Positions 9,132 through 17,522 of a stretch of DNA of 64,000 bases are shown piece after piece; position 1 is the stretch's first letter, and every line of letters begins with the position of its first letter. Location: positions 13,240 to 77,239 of the forward strand of contig CAKSYU010000003.1 of NCBI GenBank assembly GCA_934524965.1, in the 5' to 3' direction. The notes beneath the pieces are model-generated. The model was not told the DNA's origin. It was given only the letters and a program-made list of their open reading frames with translations, and did no database searches. Made by a program: the position numbers and the translations under genes. This stretch comes from an uncultured Angelakisella sp. (GTDB taxonomy: Bacteria; Bacillota; Clostridia; Oscillospirales; Ruminococcaceae).

Positions 9132-10043
9132 ATGAACCCCATCGCAAACGAACCCAAAAACAAATCTTCCCGTCTTGCCGCACATCTGACGGCGTTGACC
9201 GTTTCCGCCATCTGGGCGACCACCTTTATCTGCAGCAAGGAGCTGCTGCACTTTTACACACCGGCGCAGGTCATGTTCATGCGCTTTGTCCTTGGCTACC
9301 TTGTGCTGTGGCTGCTGCGCCCCCGCGCGCTGCCGTGGCAGGGCAGGGGGGAGCTGACCTTCCTGCTGCTCGGCATTCTGGGCGGTACGCTGTACTTCTG
9401 GACGGAAAATACCGCCCTGCAGCACACCTTTGCCGCCAATGTCAGCATCATTGTGGCGATGGCGCCCATTCTTACCTCCATACTGGCGCACTTTTTCACC
9501 GGCGATGAAAAGCTACACGCCACCGTCTGGGTCGGCTTTGCCGTTGCCATGTGCGGTGTGGTGCTGGTGGTGCTTAATGGCGCGCTGGTGCTGAAGCTCA
9601 GTCCCGTGGGCGATCTGCTCGCGTTCCTTGCCGCTGCCAGCTGGGCGTGCTATTCCGTCCTTATCAAGCGGATGTCCGGTCGGGTGGACAGCATTCTGCT
9701 TGCCCGCCGTGTCATTCTGTACGGCGCCGTGACCGCGCTGCCGCTTCTGGCAGTCCGCGGGGAGCTTTCCCTCGATTTCACCCCGCTGGCGCAGCCCAAG
9801 CTCCTGTTCTGCCTGCTCTTTTTGGCGGTGCTGGGCAGCGCCGTCTGCTTCGCGGTCTGGAATCTCGTCATCGATCGGCTGGGCGTTGTTCACGCCAACA
9901 ACTATATCTACCTTCAGCCGTTTATCACCATTGTGGCGTCCCACTTCCTGCTGAACGAGCCGATGAGCTGGACGGCAGTGGTCGGTGCGCTGCTCATTGT
10001 TGGCGGCGTTATCATCTCCGGCAGGCAGAAGCGGGCGGAGTAA
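9132..10043 (+). CDS. EamA-domain (DMT superfamily) transporter
   Basis: 303 residues with ten predicted membrane segments arranged as two EamA repeats, the standard drug/metabolite transporter layout. The family-like sequence AIWATTFICSKELL opens the first repeat and LNEPMSWTAVVGALLIVGGV closes the second. Members usually export amino acids or related metabolites. It starts 16 bases after ymfH and probably ends the operon, because a promoter and terminator-like hairpin follow. The substrate cannot be told from sequence. Confidence 0.88.
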   Translation: MNPIANEPKNKSSRLAAHLTALTVSAIWATTFICSKELLHFYTPAQVMFMRFVLGYLVLWLLRPRALPWQGRGELTFLLLGILGGTLYFWTENTALQHTFAANVSIIVAMAPILTSILAHFFTGDEKLHATVWVGFAVAMCGVVLVVLNGALVLKLSPVGDLLAFLAAASWACYSVLIKRMSGRVDSILLARRVILYGAVTALPLLAVRGELSLDFTPLAQPKLLFCLLFLAVLGSAVCFAVWNLVIDRLGVVHANNYIYLQPFITIVASHFLLNEPMSWTAVVGALLIVGGVIISGRQKRAE

Positions 10044-10097
10044 TGGCTTTTGGCGTTATTCGCTAAAATTTTCGGGATAAATTATATGCGATTTCAC

Positions 10098-10127
10098 TTG
10101 CCTTGCCGTGCCCACTAATGATATAAT
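10098..10127 (+). promoter_or_regulatory. Sigma-A promoter before DUF1846 gene
   Basis: TTGCCT, 18-base spacer, TATAAT. It fires into a short leader that meets a terminator-like hairpin at 10161-10186 before the DUF1846 gene. Confidence 0.6.
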
Positions 10128-10160
10128 CGTAAGGGCTCCCCAAGAGGAGGAACGAAAGAA

Positions 10161-10186
10161 GCGCCTCTGCAAAAGGCGCTTTTTTT
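10161..10186 (+). terminator. Intrinsic terminator or attenuator
   Basis: GCGCCT/AGGCGC stem with seven-base loop followed by seven T. It lies about 35 bases downstream of a good promoter, so it may act as an attenuator for the DUF1846 gene. The upstream AGAGG (in aagaggagg) could pair with CCTCT in the stem as an alternative fold. Confidence 0.75.
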
Positions 10187-10273
10187 ATTTTTGCCATGCC
10201 GGGCGGCAGAACGCTTTGCCACCCTATTGTGATGATCGACCGAAGTGACAGAGGATAAATCGAGGAGGAAATC

Positions 10274-11758
10274 ATGTACAAAATCGGCTTTGATAACGAA
10301 AAATACCTGCAAATGCAGTCGGATAAGATCCGCGAGCGGATCGGGCAGTTCGGCGGCAAGCTGTACCTAGAATTCGGCGGCAAGCTGTTTGATGATTATC
10401 ACGCTTCCCGCGTGCTGCCGGGCTTTGCGCCGGACAGCAAGGTGAAAATGCTGCTGCAGATGAAGGACGCCGCCGAGATCGTTATCGTGATCAGCGCCGA
10501 CGCCATTGAAAAGAACAAGCGCCGCGGCGACCTTGGCATCACCTACGACCTGGACGTTCTGCGCCTCATTGACGCGTTCCGCGGGATCGGGCTGTATGTC
10601 GGCAGCGTCTGCATCACCCATTACCATGCCCAGCCCGCCGCCGATGCGTTCCAGAAGCGTCTGGAGGCTTTGGGCGTCAAGGTGTACCGCCACTACATTA
10701 TCCCCGATTATCCCTCCAATGTGCCGCTCATCGTCAGTGATGAGGGCTTCGGCAAGAATGAATACATCGAAACCACCCGCCCGCTGGTGGTCGTTACCGC
10801 ACCGGGACCCGGCAGCGGCAAAATGGCGACCTGCCTTTCCCAGCTTTTCCACGAGAACAAGCGCGGCGTTAAGGCGGGCTATGCCAAGTTTGAAACCTTC
10901 CCCATCTGGAACCTGCCCTTGAAGCACCCTGTCAATCTGGCGTATGAGGCGGCGACCACCGACCTCAACGATGTCAATATGATCGACCCGTTCCATCTGG
11001 AAGCCTACGGCGTCACCACCGTCAACTATAACCGCGATATCGAGATCTTCCCCGTCCTCAATGCCATTTTCCAGCGCATCTACGGCAGCTCCCCCTACAA
11101 GAGCCCGACCGACATGGGCGTCAACATGGCGGGCAACTGCATCATTGATGATGAAGCCTGCCGCCGTGCCTCGGAACAGGAGGTCATTCGCCGTTACTAC
11201 GCCACTGCCTGTCTGGTGCGTCAGGGGCTCAGCGAGCCTGCCGAGATCCACAAGCAGGAGCTGATCATGAACCAGCTGGGCGTTTCCACCGCCGACCGCC
11301 CCGTGGTCGCCGCCGCCTGCGAAAAGGCGGAGGAGACCGCGCAGCCCGCGATGGCGCTGGAGCTGCCGGACGGCAGGATCGTTACCGGCAAGACCAGCTC
11401 GCTGCTGGGACCCGCCGCGGCACTCATGCTCAATGCACTCAAGGAGCTGGGAGGCATCAATGATGAGATGCACCTGCTTTCTCCCATCATAATCGAGCCG
11501 ATCCAGCGGCTGAAGGTGAATTATCTCGGTAATCACAATCCCCGTCTGCACTCCGATGAGATCCTGATTGCGCTTTCTATCTGTGCCGCTACCAACCCTA
11601 CCGCGGCACTGGCGATGCAGCAGCTCAGTAAGCTGCGCGGGTGCGAAGCACATGCCAGTGTGATTCTGTCCCGCGTTGATGAGAATGTCTATCACAAGCT
11701 GGGCGTCAACCTTACCTGTGAGCCGAAGTACCAGACCAAAAAGCTTTACCATGCATAA
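10274..11758 (+). CDS. DUF1846-family protein
   Basis: 494 residues, the normal length of the DUF1846 family, which is common in Firmicutes and structurally known but without an assigned reaction. The opening KIGFDNEKYLQMQSDKIRER and the following LYLEFGGKLFDDYHASRVL match family members. The glycine-rich GPGSGKMATCLSQ segment near residue 180 resembles a nucleotide-binding loop. A good ribosome-binding site (cgaggagg) precedes the ATG. It is a single-gene transcription unit bounded by terminators at 10161 and 11767. Function is not known, and I do not infer one from the neighbours. Confidence 0.85.
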   Translation: MYKIGFDNEKYLQMQSDKIRERIGQFGGKLYLEFGGKLFDDYHASRVLPGFAPDSKVKMLLQMKDAAEIVIVISADAIEKNKRRGDLGITYDLDVLRLIDAFRGIGLYVGSVCITHYHAQPAADAFQKRLEALGVKVYRHYIIPDYPSNVPLIVSDEGFGKNEYIETTRPLVVVTAPGPGSGKMATCLSQLFHENKRGVKAGYAKFETFPIWNLPLKHPVNLAYEAATTDLNDVNMIDPFHLEAYGVTTVNYNRDIEIFPVLNAIFQRIYGSSPYKSPTDMGVNMAGNCIIDDEACRRASEQEVIRRYYATACLVRQGLSEPAEIHKQELIMNQLGVSTADRPVVAAACEKAEETAQPAMALELPDGRIVTGKTSSLLGPAAALMLNALKELGGINDEMHLLSPIIIEPIQRLKVNYLGNHNPRLHSDEILIALSICAATNPTAALAMQQLSKLRGCEAHASVILSRVDENVYHKLGVNLTCEPKYQTKKLYHA

Positions 11759-11766
11759 AAACTTGA

Positions 11767-11795
11767 AGCGCCGGTTCCCGACCGGCGCTTTTTGC
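11767..11795 (+). terminator. Intrinsic terminator
   Basis: AGCGCCGGT/ACCGGCGCT stem with a five-base loop followed by a T run, directly after the DUF1846 gene. Confidence 0.9.
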
Positions 11796-11964
11796 TGCCC
11801 CACATAATTATAAATTATAATGTATACTATAAAATCAATGAATTGAATTTATGCAAGTCGCATAATATATTGGTGCAAATCCTCGTCATTATACATAATA
11901 ACGGCTAAATATCCCCCTCCTTTTGGCAAAAGCGACGGAATTTTACCATTCATTAAAAATTATG

Positions 11965-11993
11965 TTGCATACCATTAAAATTTGTATTATGAT
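11965..11993 (+). promoter_or_regulatory. Promoter of the NSS symporter gene
   Basis: TTGCAT, 17-base spacer, TATGAT, about 50 bases before the start codon. The preceding 170 bases are very A/T-rich and could act as an UP element; nothing else is seen in 11800-11960. Confidence 0.7.
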
Positions 11994-12046
11994 AGCAGCA
12001 ATACCCACAGCGCCGCGCGGCGGCAAGAGAAAAGGAGAAGAATACT

Positions 12047-13450
12047 ATGGAACCTAAACGCGCTCAATGGGGAAGCAAAATTGGCTTTATTCTGGCAGCA
12101 GCCGGTTCAGCCGTCGGACTCGGGAACATCTGGAAATTTCCCGGGAAAGCCTACGAGGGAGGCGGCGGAGCCTATATTCTTATTTATCTGGCTATTGTTA
12201 TCCTCATTGGTATTCCCGTTATGCTTTCGGAGCTGACCATCGGGCGCGGCGCACAGGCAAATGCCATTGACAGCTATGGCAAGCTGGGCCACCCCGGCTA
12301 TAAATGGGTCGGCTGGTTCGGCGTGATCGTGGCATTCATTATCACCAGCTATTACGCTCATGTGGGCGGCTGGGTGCTGCGCTATGTCGTCAGCTATGCC
12401 ACCGAACCGGCAAAGGTCTATGCCGATCCACTGGGTTATTTCTATGCGCTGCTGGGCTATAATGCCGCTACCGGCGAGACGTGGTTCCCGCTCACCGGTA
12501 TACTTTTTGCAGCCGTCTTTATGGGAATTACCTGCTTTATTATCGTTAAGGGTGTAGAAGGCGGCATTGAGCGCTTCAACAAGATTGGTATGCCTGCGTT
12601 GTTTGTTATCCTGATTATTCTGCTGGTACGCTCTCTCACCATGCCCGGAGCAGGGGAGGGACTCAAGTATTTGCTGATCCCGGATTGGAGTAAGGTCACC
12701 TTCAGCACCGTGCTTTCGGCGCTCGGACAGGCGTTTTTCTCCCTCAGCCTCGGCATGGCTATCATGGTCACCTACGGTTCTTATGTAAAAAAGGATGAGG
12801 ATCTTGCCAGAAACGCTGCCATCATCTGCGGCACGGATACGCTGGTTGCTTTGATTGCCGGTTTTATTATTGTCCCTGCCGTGTTTGCCACCCTTGGCGC
12901 GGAGGGCGTCGGCAAGGGCGCGGGCTTCGCGTTCTCCTCGCTCGCCGGTGTGTTCCAGCAGATGCCCGGCGGTCAGATTTTCGGAATACTGTTTTATCTG
13001 CTGCTTCTTTTTGCGGCACTCACCTCTTGCATCTCGCTGGTCGAGGGGGTAGTCGCCTTTGCTACTGAACGATTCGGTTGGAAGCGAACCCCAGCCACCA
13101 TCATTCTGTGCATGGTCATGTTCCTCATCGGCGCCGTTTATACCTGCTCGCAGGCAGCATTTGATATTAAGGGAATTTGGTTTGATTTCAAGAATGGTTT
13201 GACCACCCCCATTTTTGGCGACTTTATGGAGTTCCTTACCGACCGTCTGATGATCCCTGTTTGCGCTCTCGGTTCCTGCCTGTTTGTCGGCTGGGCTTGG
13301 AAGCCGAAAAATGCGATCCGTGAGATTGAGATGGACGGCAAGCCCTTCCGCCTGAAAAAGGTGTACAGCTTCCTCGTGCGCTATCTGGCGCCCATCAGCA
13401 TCATTATCATCATCGTGGCGAGCTTTGCCACCGGCACCACCCTCAGCTGA
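12047..13450 (+). CDS. Neurotransmitter:sodium symporter (NSS/SNF) family transporter
   Basis: 467 residues, 11-12 membrane segments. The N-terminal segment AAAGSAVGLGNIWKFPGKAY is the NSS signature, with unwound TM1 residues that bind sodium and substrate in LeuT-type proteins. Bacterial members import amino acids such as tryptophan, tyrosine, alanine or leucine with sodium. The gene stands alone between a promoter at 11965 and a terminator at 13484, with aaaaggagaag upstream of the start. The substrate cannot be assigned. Confidence 0.93.
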   Translation: MEPKRAQWGSKIGFILAAAGSAVGLGNIWKFPGKAYEGGGGAYILIYLAIVILIGIPVMLSELTIGRGAQANAIDSYGKLGHPGYKWVGWFGVIVAFIITSYYAHVGGWVLRYVVSYATEPAKVYADPLGYFYALLGYNAATGETWFPLTGILFAAVFMGITCFIIVKGVEGGIERFNKIGMPALFVILIILLVRSLTMPGAGEGLKYLLIPDWSKVTFSTVLSALGQAFFSLSLGMAIMVTYGSYVKKDEDLARNAAIICGTDTLVALIAGFIIVPAVFATLGAEGVGKGAGFAFSSLAGVFQQMPGGQIFGILFYLLLLFAALTSCISLVEGVVAFATERFGWKRTPATIILCMVMFLIGAVYTCSQAAFDIKGIWFDFKNGLTTPIFGDFMEFLTDRLMIPVCALGSCLFVGWAWKPKNAIREIEMDGKPFRLKKVYSFLVRYLAPISIIIIIVASFATGTTLS

Positions 13451-13483
13451 TCGTCATTATCTTGTGGTTTGCTCCATTTCGGG

Positions 13484-13515
13484 AAAGACGGCTCCCCGCC
13501 GCGGGGGTCGTCTTT
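13484..13515 (+). terminator. Intrinsic terminator
   Basis: AAAGACG/CGTCTTT outer stem with CCCC/GGGG inner stem, followed by a short pyrimidine run, 33 bases after the symporter stop. Confidence 0.8.
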
Positions 13516-13516
13516 C

Positions 13517-13545
13517 TTGCATTTCGACCAGTCTTTTGGTAAGAT
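13517..13545 (+). promoter_or_regulatory. Promoter of ylmH-like gene
   Basis: TTGCAT, 17-base spacer, TAAGAT; the -35 box starts right at the end of the preceding terminator. Confidence 0.65.
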
Positions 13546-13616
13546 GAAAAGGTAAAAGCAGCCGACGCCCTGCGGGTGTCCTCGCAAATCCTAACCTCCC
13601 TAAAGGAGCAAGACCC

Positions 13617-14411
13617 ATGCCCAAAGACCGAGATTTTCTGAAAGCCTTTTCCGGCGATGACCGCCTGACCGCCGCGCAGGTGGCGGATAAGCTGGAGCAG
13701 TGCGCCCGACAGAACCGACTGACCCATACCATGTTCTTGACGCCGCACCAGCGTGCCGTGGCGGCGCAGGTTATCGCATGGTGCGGTTCGCCGCCGCATA
13801 GTATGGCAGGGGGTCACCCCGATGCCGAGCGCTGCGTGGCGCTTTTTCTGCCGGACTATATGGAAGCTGACGACCTCCCCGAGGAGGAGCTGCCCTTTGG
13901 GGCGATACGGGTCGGCTGGGGTCACGGCGCGTCGCTTACCCATCGGGATATCCTGGGCAGCCTGATGGCGCAGGGCGTCCGTCGGGAGGTGCTGGGCGAT
14001 CTTATTGTGGGGGAAAACGGCTGCGATGTCATTGCCCTGCGGGAGTGTATCCCGTTTTTGCGGGATAACTGGCTGAGCGCCGGACGAACCGGACTGCACC
14101 CGGTGGAAATTCCCCTTTCGGAGATTCGCGCCCCCGCCGCCGACGGCAAAACGGTACGGGATACCGTCGCTTCGCTGCGGCTGGACGCTGTTCTCGGCAG
14201 TGGTTTTTCGCTCAGCCGCGGGCGCGCTTCGGAGCTGATCGCCGCGGGGCGGGTGAGCCTGAACGGCTGCGAGTGTCTGAAGCCAGACCGTCTGCTCACC
14301 CAGGGGGATATCCTTTCGGTACGCGGGCAGGGCAGGCTCATTCTGCGGGAGGTCGGCGGTCTTTCCAAAAAGGGACGCTTCTACATCACAGTGGAACGCT
14401 TCGGCGGATAA
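13617..14411 (+). CDS. ylmH: YlmH-like S4-domain RNA-binding protein
   Basis: 264 residues. The N-terminal half matches YlmH (FLTPHQRAVAAQV, GHGASLTHRDILGSLMAQGV), and the C-terminal S4 domain is seen at about residues 190-250 (GSGFSLSRGRASELIAAGRV, then LNGCECLKPDRLLTQGDILSVRG). YlmH is a ribosome-associated RNA-binding protein; recent work in Bacillus links it to ribosome-associated quality control. In many Firmicutes it sits in the dcw/sepF cluster, but here it stands alone. The start has aaaggag upstream. Confidence 0.88.
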   Translation: MPKDRDFLKAFSGDDRLTAAQVADKLEQCARQNRLTHTMFLTPHQRAVAAQVIAWCGSPPHSMAGGHPDAERCVALFLPDYMEADDLPEEELPFGAIRVGWGHGASLTHRDILGSLMAQGVRREVLGDLIVGENGCDVIALRECIPFLRDNWLSAGRTGLHPVEIPLSEIRAPAADGKTVRDTVASLRLDAVLGSGFSLSRGRASELIAAGRVSLNGCECLKPDRLLTQGDILSVRGQGRLILREVGGLSKKGRFYITVERFGG

Positions 14412-14435
14412 AAACATCATAAGTCAAAAAGAAAA

Positions 14436-14477
14436 GGACGCGCATCGTACATTACACGATAGGGGGCGTCCTTTTTT
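14436..14477 (+). terminator. Terminator hairpin overlapping next gene's start region
   Basis: GGACGC pairs with GCGTCC (outer), ATCGT with ACGAT (inner), followed by six T. The T run ends two bases before the YkvI-like ATG, and the only ribosome-binding-like sequence (AGGGGG, 14461-14466) lies in the 3' arm. Confidence 0.8.
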
Positions 14478-14478
14478 G

Positions 14479-15534
14479 ATGAAACCGAAAGAAAGCGCGC
14501 TGCGGCTGGGCTTTACCTTTGCCGGCTGCTACCTGGGGGCGGGCTATGTCTCCGGTCAGGAGCTGTGGCAGTTTTTCGGCTGCTTCGGGCGGCAGGGGAT
14601 AGGGGGGCTGCTGCTGGCGGTGACGCTCTCCTTTTTCTTCGGCGTTCTGCTGCTGCGGCTGGTGCAGCGCACCGGCTGCGACCAGACCGATGCCCTTGTG
14701 ATCCACCGCCCTATCCCGCCGCTGCGGGATCTCGTGGGGCTTTTGCAGCTCTTTTTCCTTTTCGGGATCTTTGTCATCATGGCGGCGGGTGTAGGTGCGC
14801 TTACCGCGCAGCTATTCGGAATTTCCACCCTTTGGGGCAGCGCCGTGTTCTGCCTTGCCGCTTCGTGGCTCTCGCTTACCGGTACCTCCGGCATGATGCG
14901 GGTCTTTTCCGCTGTGGTGCCGCCGCTTGTTATCTGCTCGGTGGCGGTCAGCGCCCTCACCCTGCACCGCTGCGGCTGGCAGTTTACCGTCACCGCCGCG
15001 CCCGCGGGCAGCCCGCTCCTCGGCAACTGGGCCGCCGCCGCGTGCTTTTTTGTCAGCTACAATCTTTTTTCTTCGGTCGGCATTTTAGCGCCGGTCGGTA
15101 GGTCGCTGCGCTCCCCCCGCACCGTTTGGCAGGGCATCTTCCTCGGCTGCGTTATGCTGTTTTCCATCGCTCTCGGCATTTTCCTCACCATGCAGGCAGT
15201 CCCCGCCGCCACCGCCCAGCCGCTCCCCATGCTTTCCGTCGCGGGGGCACTCGGCAGAGGCTGGTACGGCGTCTACGCCCTGCTGCTTTTTGCCGCGATG
15301 TTCGGTACTGCCCTTTCCTGCGCCGTTGCCCTGCGTCATTACTGTGCCGTGCGCTTTCCACGCCTTACCGCCCGCTCCGGCTCGTTTGTGTTTCTTCTTG
15401 CAGCTCTTTCGTGGGGGTGCAGTCTGTTTGGCTTTGGGGAGCTGATCGGCACCGTCTATCCCGTCTGCGGGGCTTTGGGCGCTTTCGCCATGCTGGGGCT
15501 GCTGCACCACCGCATTACCCTTACCCGCCCATAG
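14479..15534 (+). CDS. YkvI-family membrane protein (APC-superfamily-like transporter)
   Basis: 351 residues, about ten membrane segments. The opening LGFTFAGCYLGAGYVSGQEL matches YkvI-type proteins, which begin with a GAGFASGQE-like motif and belong to the amino acid/polyamine/organocation superfamily by similarity. A TTG at 14476 directly precedes the ATG at 14479; I favour the ATG. The spacing is unusual: the start is immediately downstream of a terminator's T run, and the AGGGGG ribosome-binding site is inside the hairpin's 3' arm, so expression may depend on hairpin opening. Substrate unknown. Confidence 0.8.
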   Translation: MKPKESALRLGFTFAGCYLGAGYVSGQELWQFFGCFGRQGIGGLLLAVTLSFFFGVLLLRLVQRTGCDQTDALVIHRPIPPLRDLVGLLQLFFLFGIFVIMAAGVGALTAQLFGISTLWGSAVFCLAASWLSLTGTSGMMRVFSAVVPPLVICSVAVSALTLHRCGWQFTVTAAPAGSPLLGNWAAAACFFVSYNLFSSVGILAPVGRSLRSPRTVWQGIFLGCVMLFSIALGIFLTMQAVPAATAQPLPMLSVAGALGRGWYGVYALLLFAAMFGTALSCAVALRHYCAVRFPRLTARSGSFVFLLAALSWGCSLFGFGELIGTVYPVCGALGAFAMLGLLHHRITLTRP

Positions 15535-15562
15535 CGCCTTTGCCGTCTCCCGCTGCAGGATA

Positions 15563-15630
15563 GGGCGGGCGCTCCGCGCTCCCTCGTGCTGACCCTGTCG
15601 GGCAGCCCTCGCCGCACTGTCACGCCCGTC
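15563..15630. repeat. GC-rich palindromic intergenic repeat, copy A
   Basis: Outer arms GGGCGGGCG and CACGCCCGTCC enclose the core CCCTCGTGCTGACCCT and CGGGCAGCCCTCGCCGC that also occurs in copy B at 30845. Lies between the YkvI-like gene and spoVB, in the spoVB upstream region. Confidence 0.7.
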
Positions 15631-15693
15631 CGCTCCGTCTATTTCCTCCCGCCCCGCCATAAGATAGGGGGAGAGGGGAGGGGGAGAGAGACA

Positions 15694-17265
15694 ATGCGCC
15701 GTGCCAGACAGCTTCTGCTCCACACCTCTGCCATGACCGCCGCCAGCCTGCTTATGCGTACCATCGCGCTGGCGTTCCAGGTCTATGTCGCCGGCAGGAT
15801 CGGTGCGGCTGGTATCGGGCTGTTCCAGCTTGTGATGTCGGTCTATACCCTTGCCACCACCGTTGCCGTCTCCGGCGTGCGTCTGGCAGCAACACGGCTC
15901 ATCTCCCAGCAGGCAGGTCGCGGCGATAATGCCGCTGTCCGTCGGGCGGCGGGTGTTGCCATCGGTTATGCCGTTTTCTTCGGCACGGCGGCGATGCTGC
16001 TGCTGTATTTTCTTGCTCCTGCCGCGTCCGCGTGGGTCGGTGATGACCGCATTATCCTCTCGCTGCGGGTCTTGTCCTTTGCGTTGCCCTTTGTCGCCTG
16101 TTCGGGGGCTATGGGCGGCTATTTTATTGCCATGCACCAGTCGGTCAAAATGTCCCTTGTCCAGCTTTCGGAGCAGCTGGTGCGCATCGGCTGCACCGTG
16201 CTGGCGCTGTGGCGGCTGGGCGGCTACGGGCTGGAATATGCCTGCGGCGCCCTGACCATCGGTATGCTCGCCTCGGAGGTCTTCTCGTTCCTTGCCTTGC
16301 TGCTGCTCTTTTTTGCGGGGCTTCCCCGCGGGGCAGGTCATTGCCGCACCCCCATGCTGCCGCAGCTTCTGCGCATCACGGTGCCGCTCTCCCTCAGCAG
16401 CTACGCGCGGTCAGCGCTTTCCACCGCCCAGCACCTGCTGGTTCCGCGCGGGCTTCGTCTTTTCGGCGGCGGGGCGCAGGCGGCGCTTGCCGCGTACGGC
16501 GTGATACAGGGTATGTCGCTGCCCATTCTGTTGTTTCCGGCGGCGCTTATTGCCGTCATCGCCGATCTCATCGTTCCCGAGCTGACCGAAGCGCAGGTGC
16601 AGGGACGGCTGCGGGGACTTAGCTATATGCTGGAGCGCCTGTACCGGCTGGGGCTTTTTTTCTCGATGGCGGTCGCGGGGATCTGCTTCTTTTTCGCGCA
16701 GCCCTTGGGCGATCTCATCTACTCGGAGCCTGCAGCGGGGCAGTATATCCGCCTGTTGGCGCCGCTGGTGCCGGTCATGTATATGGATACCCTCGTGGAC
16801 GGCATGCTGAAAGGGGTAGGGGAGTACCACGCCAATATGCGGTATAATATCATTGATGCTGCCGTCGGCTTGCTTCTTGTCTGGCTGCTGCTCCCACGCT
16901 TCGGGACGGCAGGCTACATTTTCTCCATCTTCGCCACCGAGCTGCTCAATTTCGCCCTCAGCGCCGCGCGGCTTGCCCGCGTCACGGTGTTCCGGCTCCA
17001 GCCGTTCTGCTGGCTGCTTACGGCGGCTGCGGCGGCGGGCGGCTGGGCGATCCTCCGCCTGCTCTTCGGTGGGCTGCTTTCTCATACGGGGCAGCCCCTT
17101 TCCCTGCTGCTTTCGGTGCTGGTGTATCTTATCTGCTACGCGGCGGCGCTGCTGCTCTGCGGGGCGCTGCGTCGGGAGGAGCTTCGCTGGCTTCTTTCAC
17201 TGCTCCGCCCGCAAAATCCCCCAAAACAGCAAACAGAGAAATCACGAGAAAAACAGAGAAAATAA
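15694..17265 (+). CDS. spoVB: SpoVB-like MOP-superfamily flippase
   Basis: 523 residues with about 14 hydrophobic segments. The N-terminus (MTAASLLMRTIALAFQVYVA then GRIGAAGIGLFQLVMSVYTL) and the ISQQ segment are typical of stage V sporulation protein B and its close relatives, which handle polysaccharide or lipid-linked precursors for the spore cortex or envelope. I use the ATG at 15694, which has aggggagggggagag upstream, rather than the in-frame codon at 15586 that lies in an intergenic repeat. The name follows the family; asporogenous relatives also keep such genes, so sporulation is not proved. Confidence 0.8.
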   Translation: MRRARQLLLHTSAMTAASLLMRTIALAFQVYVAGRIGAAGIGLFQLVMSVYTLATTVAVSGVRLAATRLISQQAGRGDNAAVRRAAGVAIGYAVFFGTAAMLLLYFLAPAASAWVGDDRIILSLRVLSFALPFVACSGAMGGYFIAMHQSVKMSLVQLSEQLVRIGCTVLALWRLGGYGLEYACGALTIGMLASEVFSFLALLLLFFAGLPRGAGHCRTPMLPQLLRITVPLSLSSYARSALSTAQHLLVPRGLRLFGGGAQAALAAYGVIQGMSLPILLFPAALIAVIADLIVPELTEAQVQGRLRGLSYMLERLYRLGLFFSMAVAGICFFFAQPLGDLIYSEPAAGQYIRLLAPLVPVMYMDTLVDGMLKGVGEYHANMRYNIIDAAVGLLLVWLLLPRFGTAGYIFSIFATELLNFALSAARLARVTVFRLQPFCWLLTAAAAAGGWAILRLLFGGLLSHTGQPLSLLLSVLVYLICYAAALLLCGALRREELRWLLSLLRPQNPPKQQTEKSREKQRK

Positions 17266-17325
17266 GAGTATTTCAAAGTTCATCTGCTGCCCCGCCCAAA
17301 AGACGCAGGAATTTTCAAAAAAACA

Positions 17326-17353
17326 TTGACATTCCGACAGAATATGCTATTAT
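17326..17353 (+). promoter_or_regulatory. Promoter of potABCD operon
   Basis: TTGACA, 16-base spacer, TATTAT with an extended TGC just upstream. It leaves a leader of about 160 bases before potA. Confidence 0.8.
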
Positions 17354-17416
17354 GTGTACTGTCATTTTGACCATTCAATTCAATAAAAAGGCGGCTCGTA
17401 TATGCCCATCTGAAAG

Positions 17417-17514
17417 AACCCCAATCTTCGGGGTATCCTAAAAACCTTTTGCGGGGACGGTGCAATAGCGGCTGCGGCAGGTGTGAGGGCCTGCAGATTT
17501 ACCGCAAAAGGAGG
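17417..17514 (+). promoter_or_regulatory. Structured potA leader masking the ribosome-binding site
   Basis: CCTTTTGCGG (17445-17454) is a perfect 10-bp complement of CCGCAAAAGG (17502-17511), and the second arm covers the AAAGG of the potA ribosome-binding site AAAGGAGG (17507-17514). Inside lies a second hairpin, GCAGG/CCTGC (17477-17494). A separate ACCCC/GGGGT hairpin lies upstream at 17418-17434. This looks like a translational control element; I do not recognise it as a named riboswitch class. Confidence 0.6.
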
Positions 17515-17522
17515 ATGTTGAA

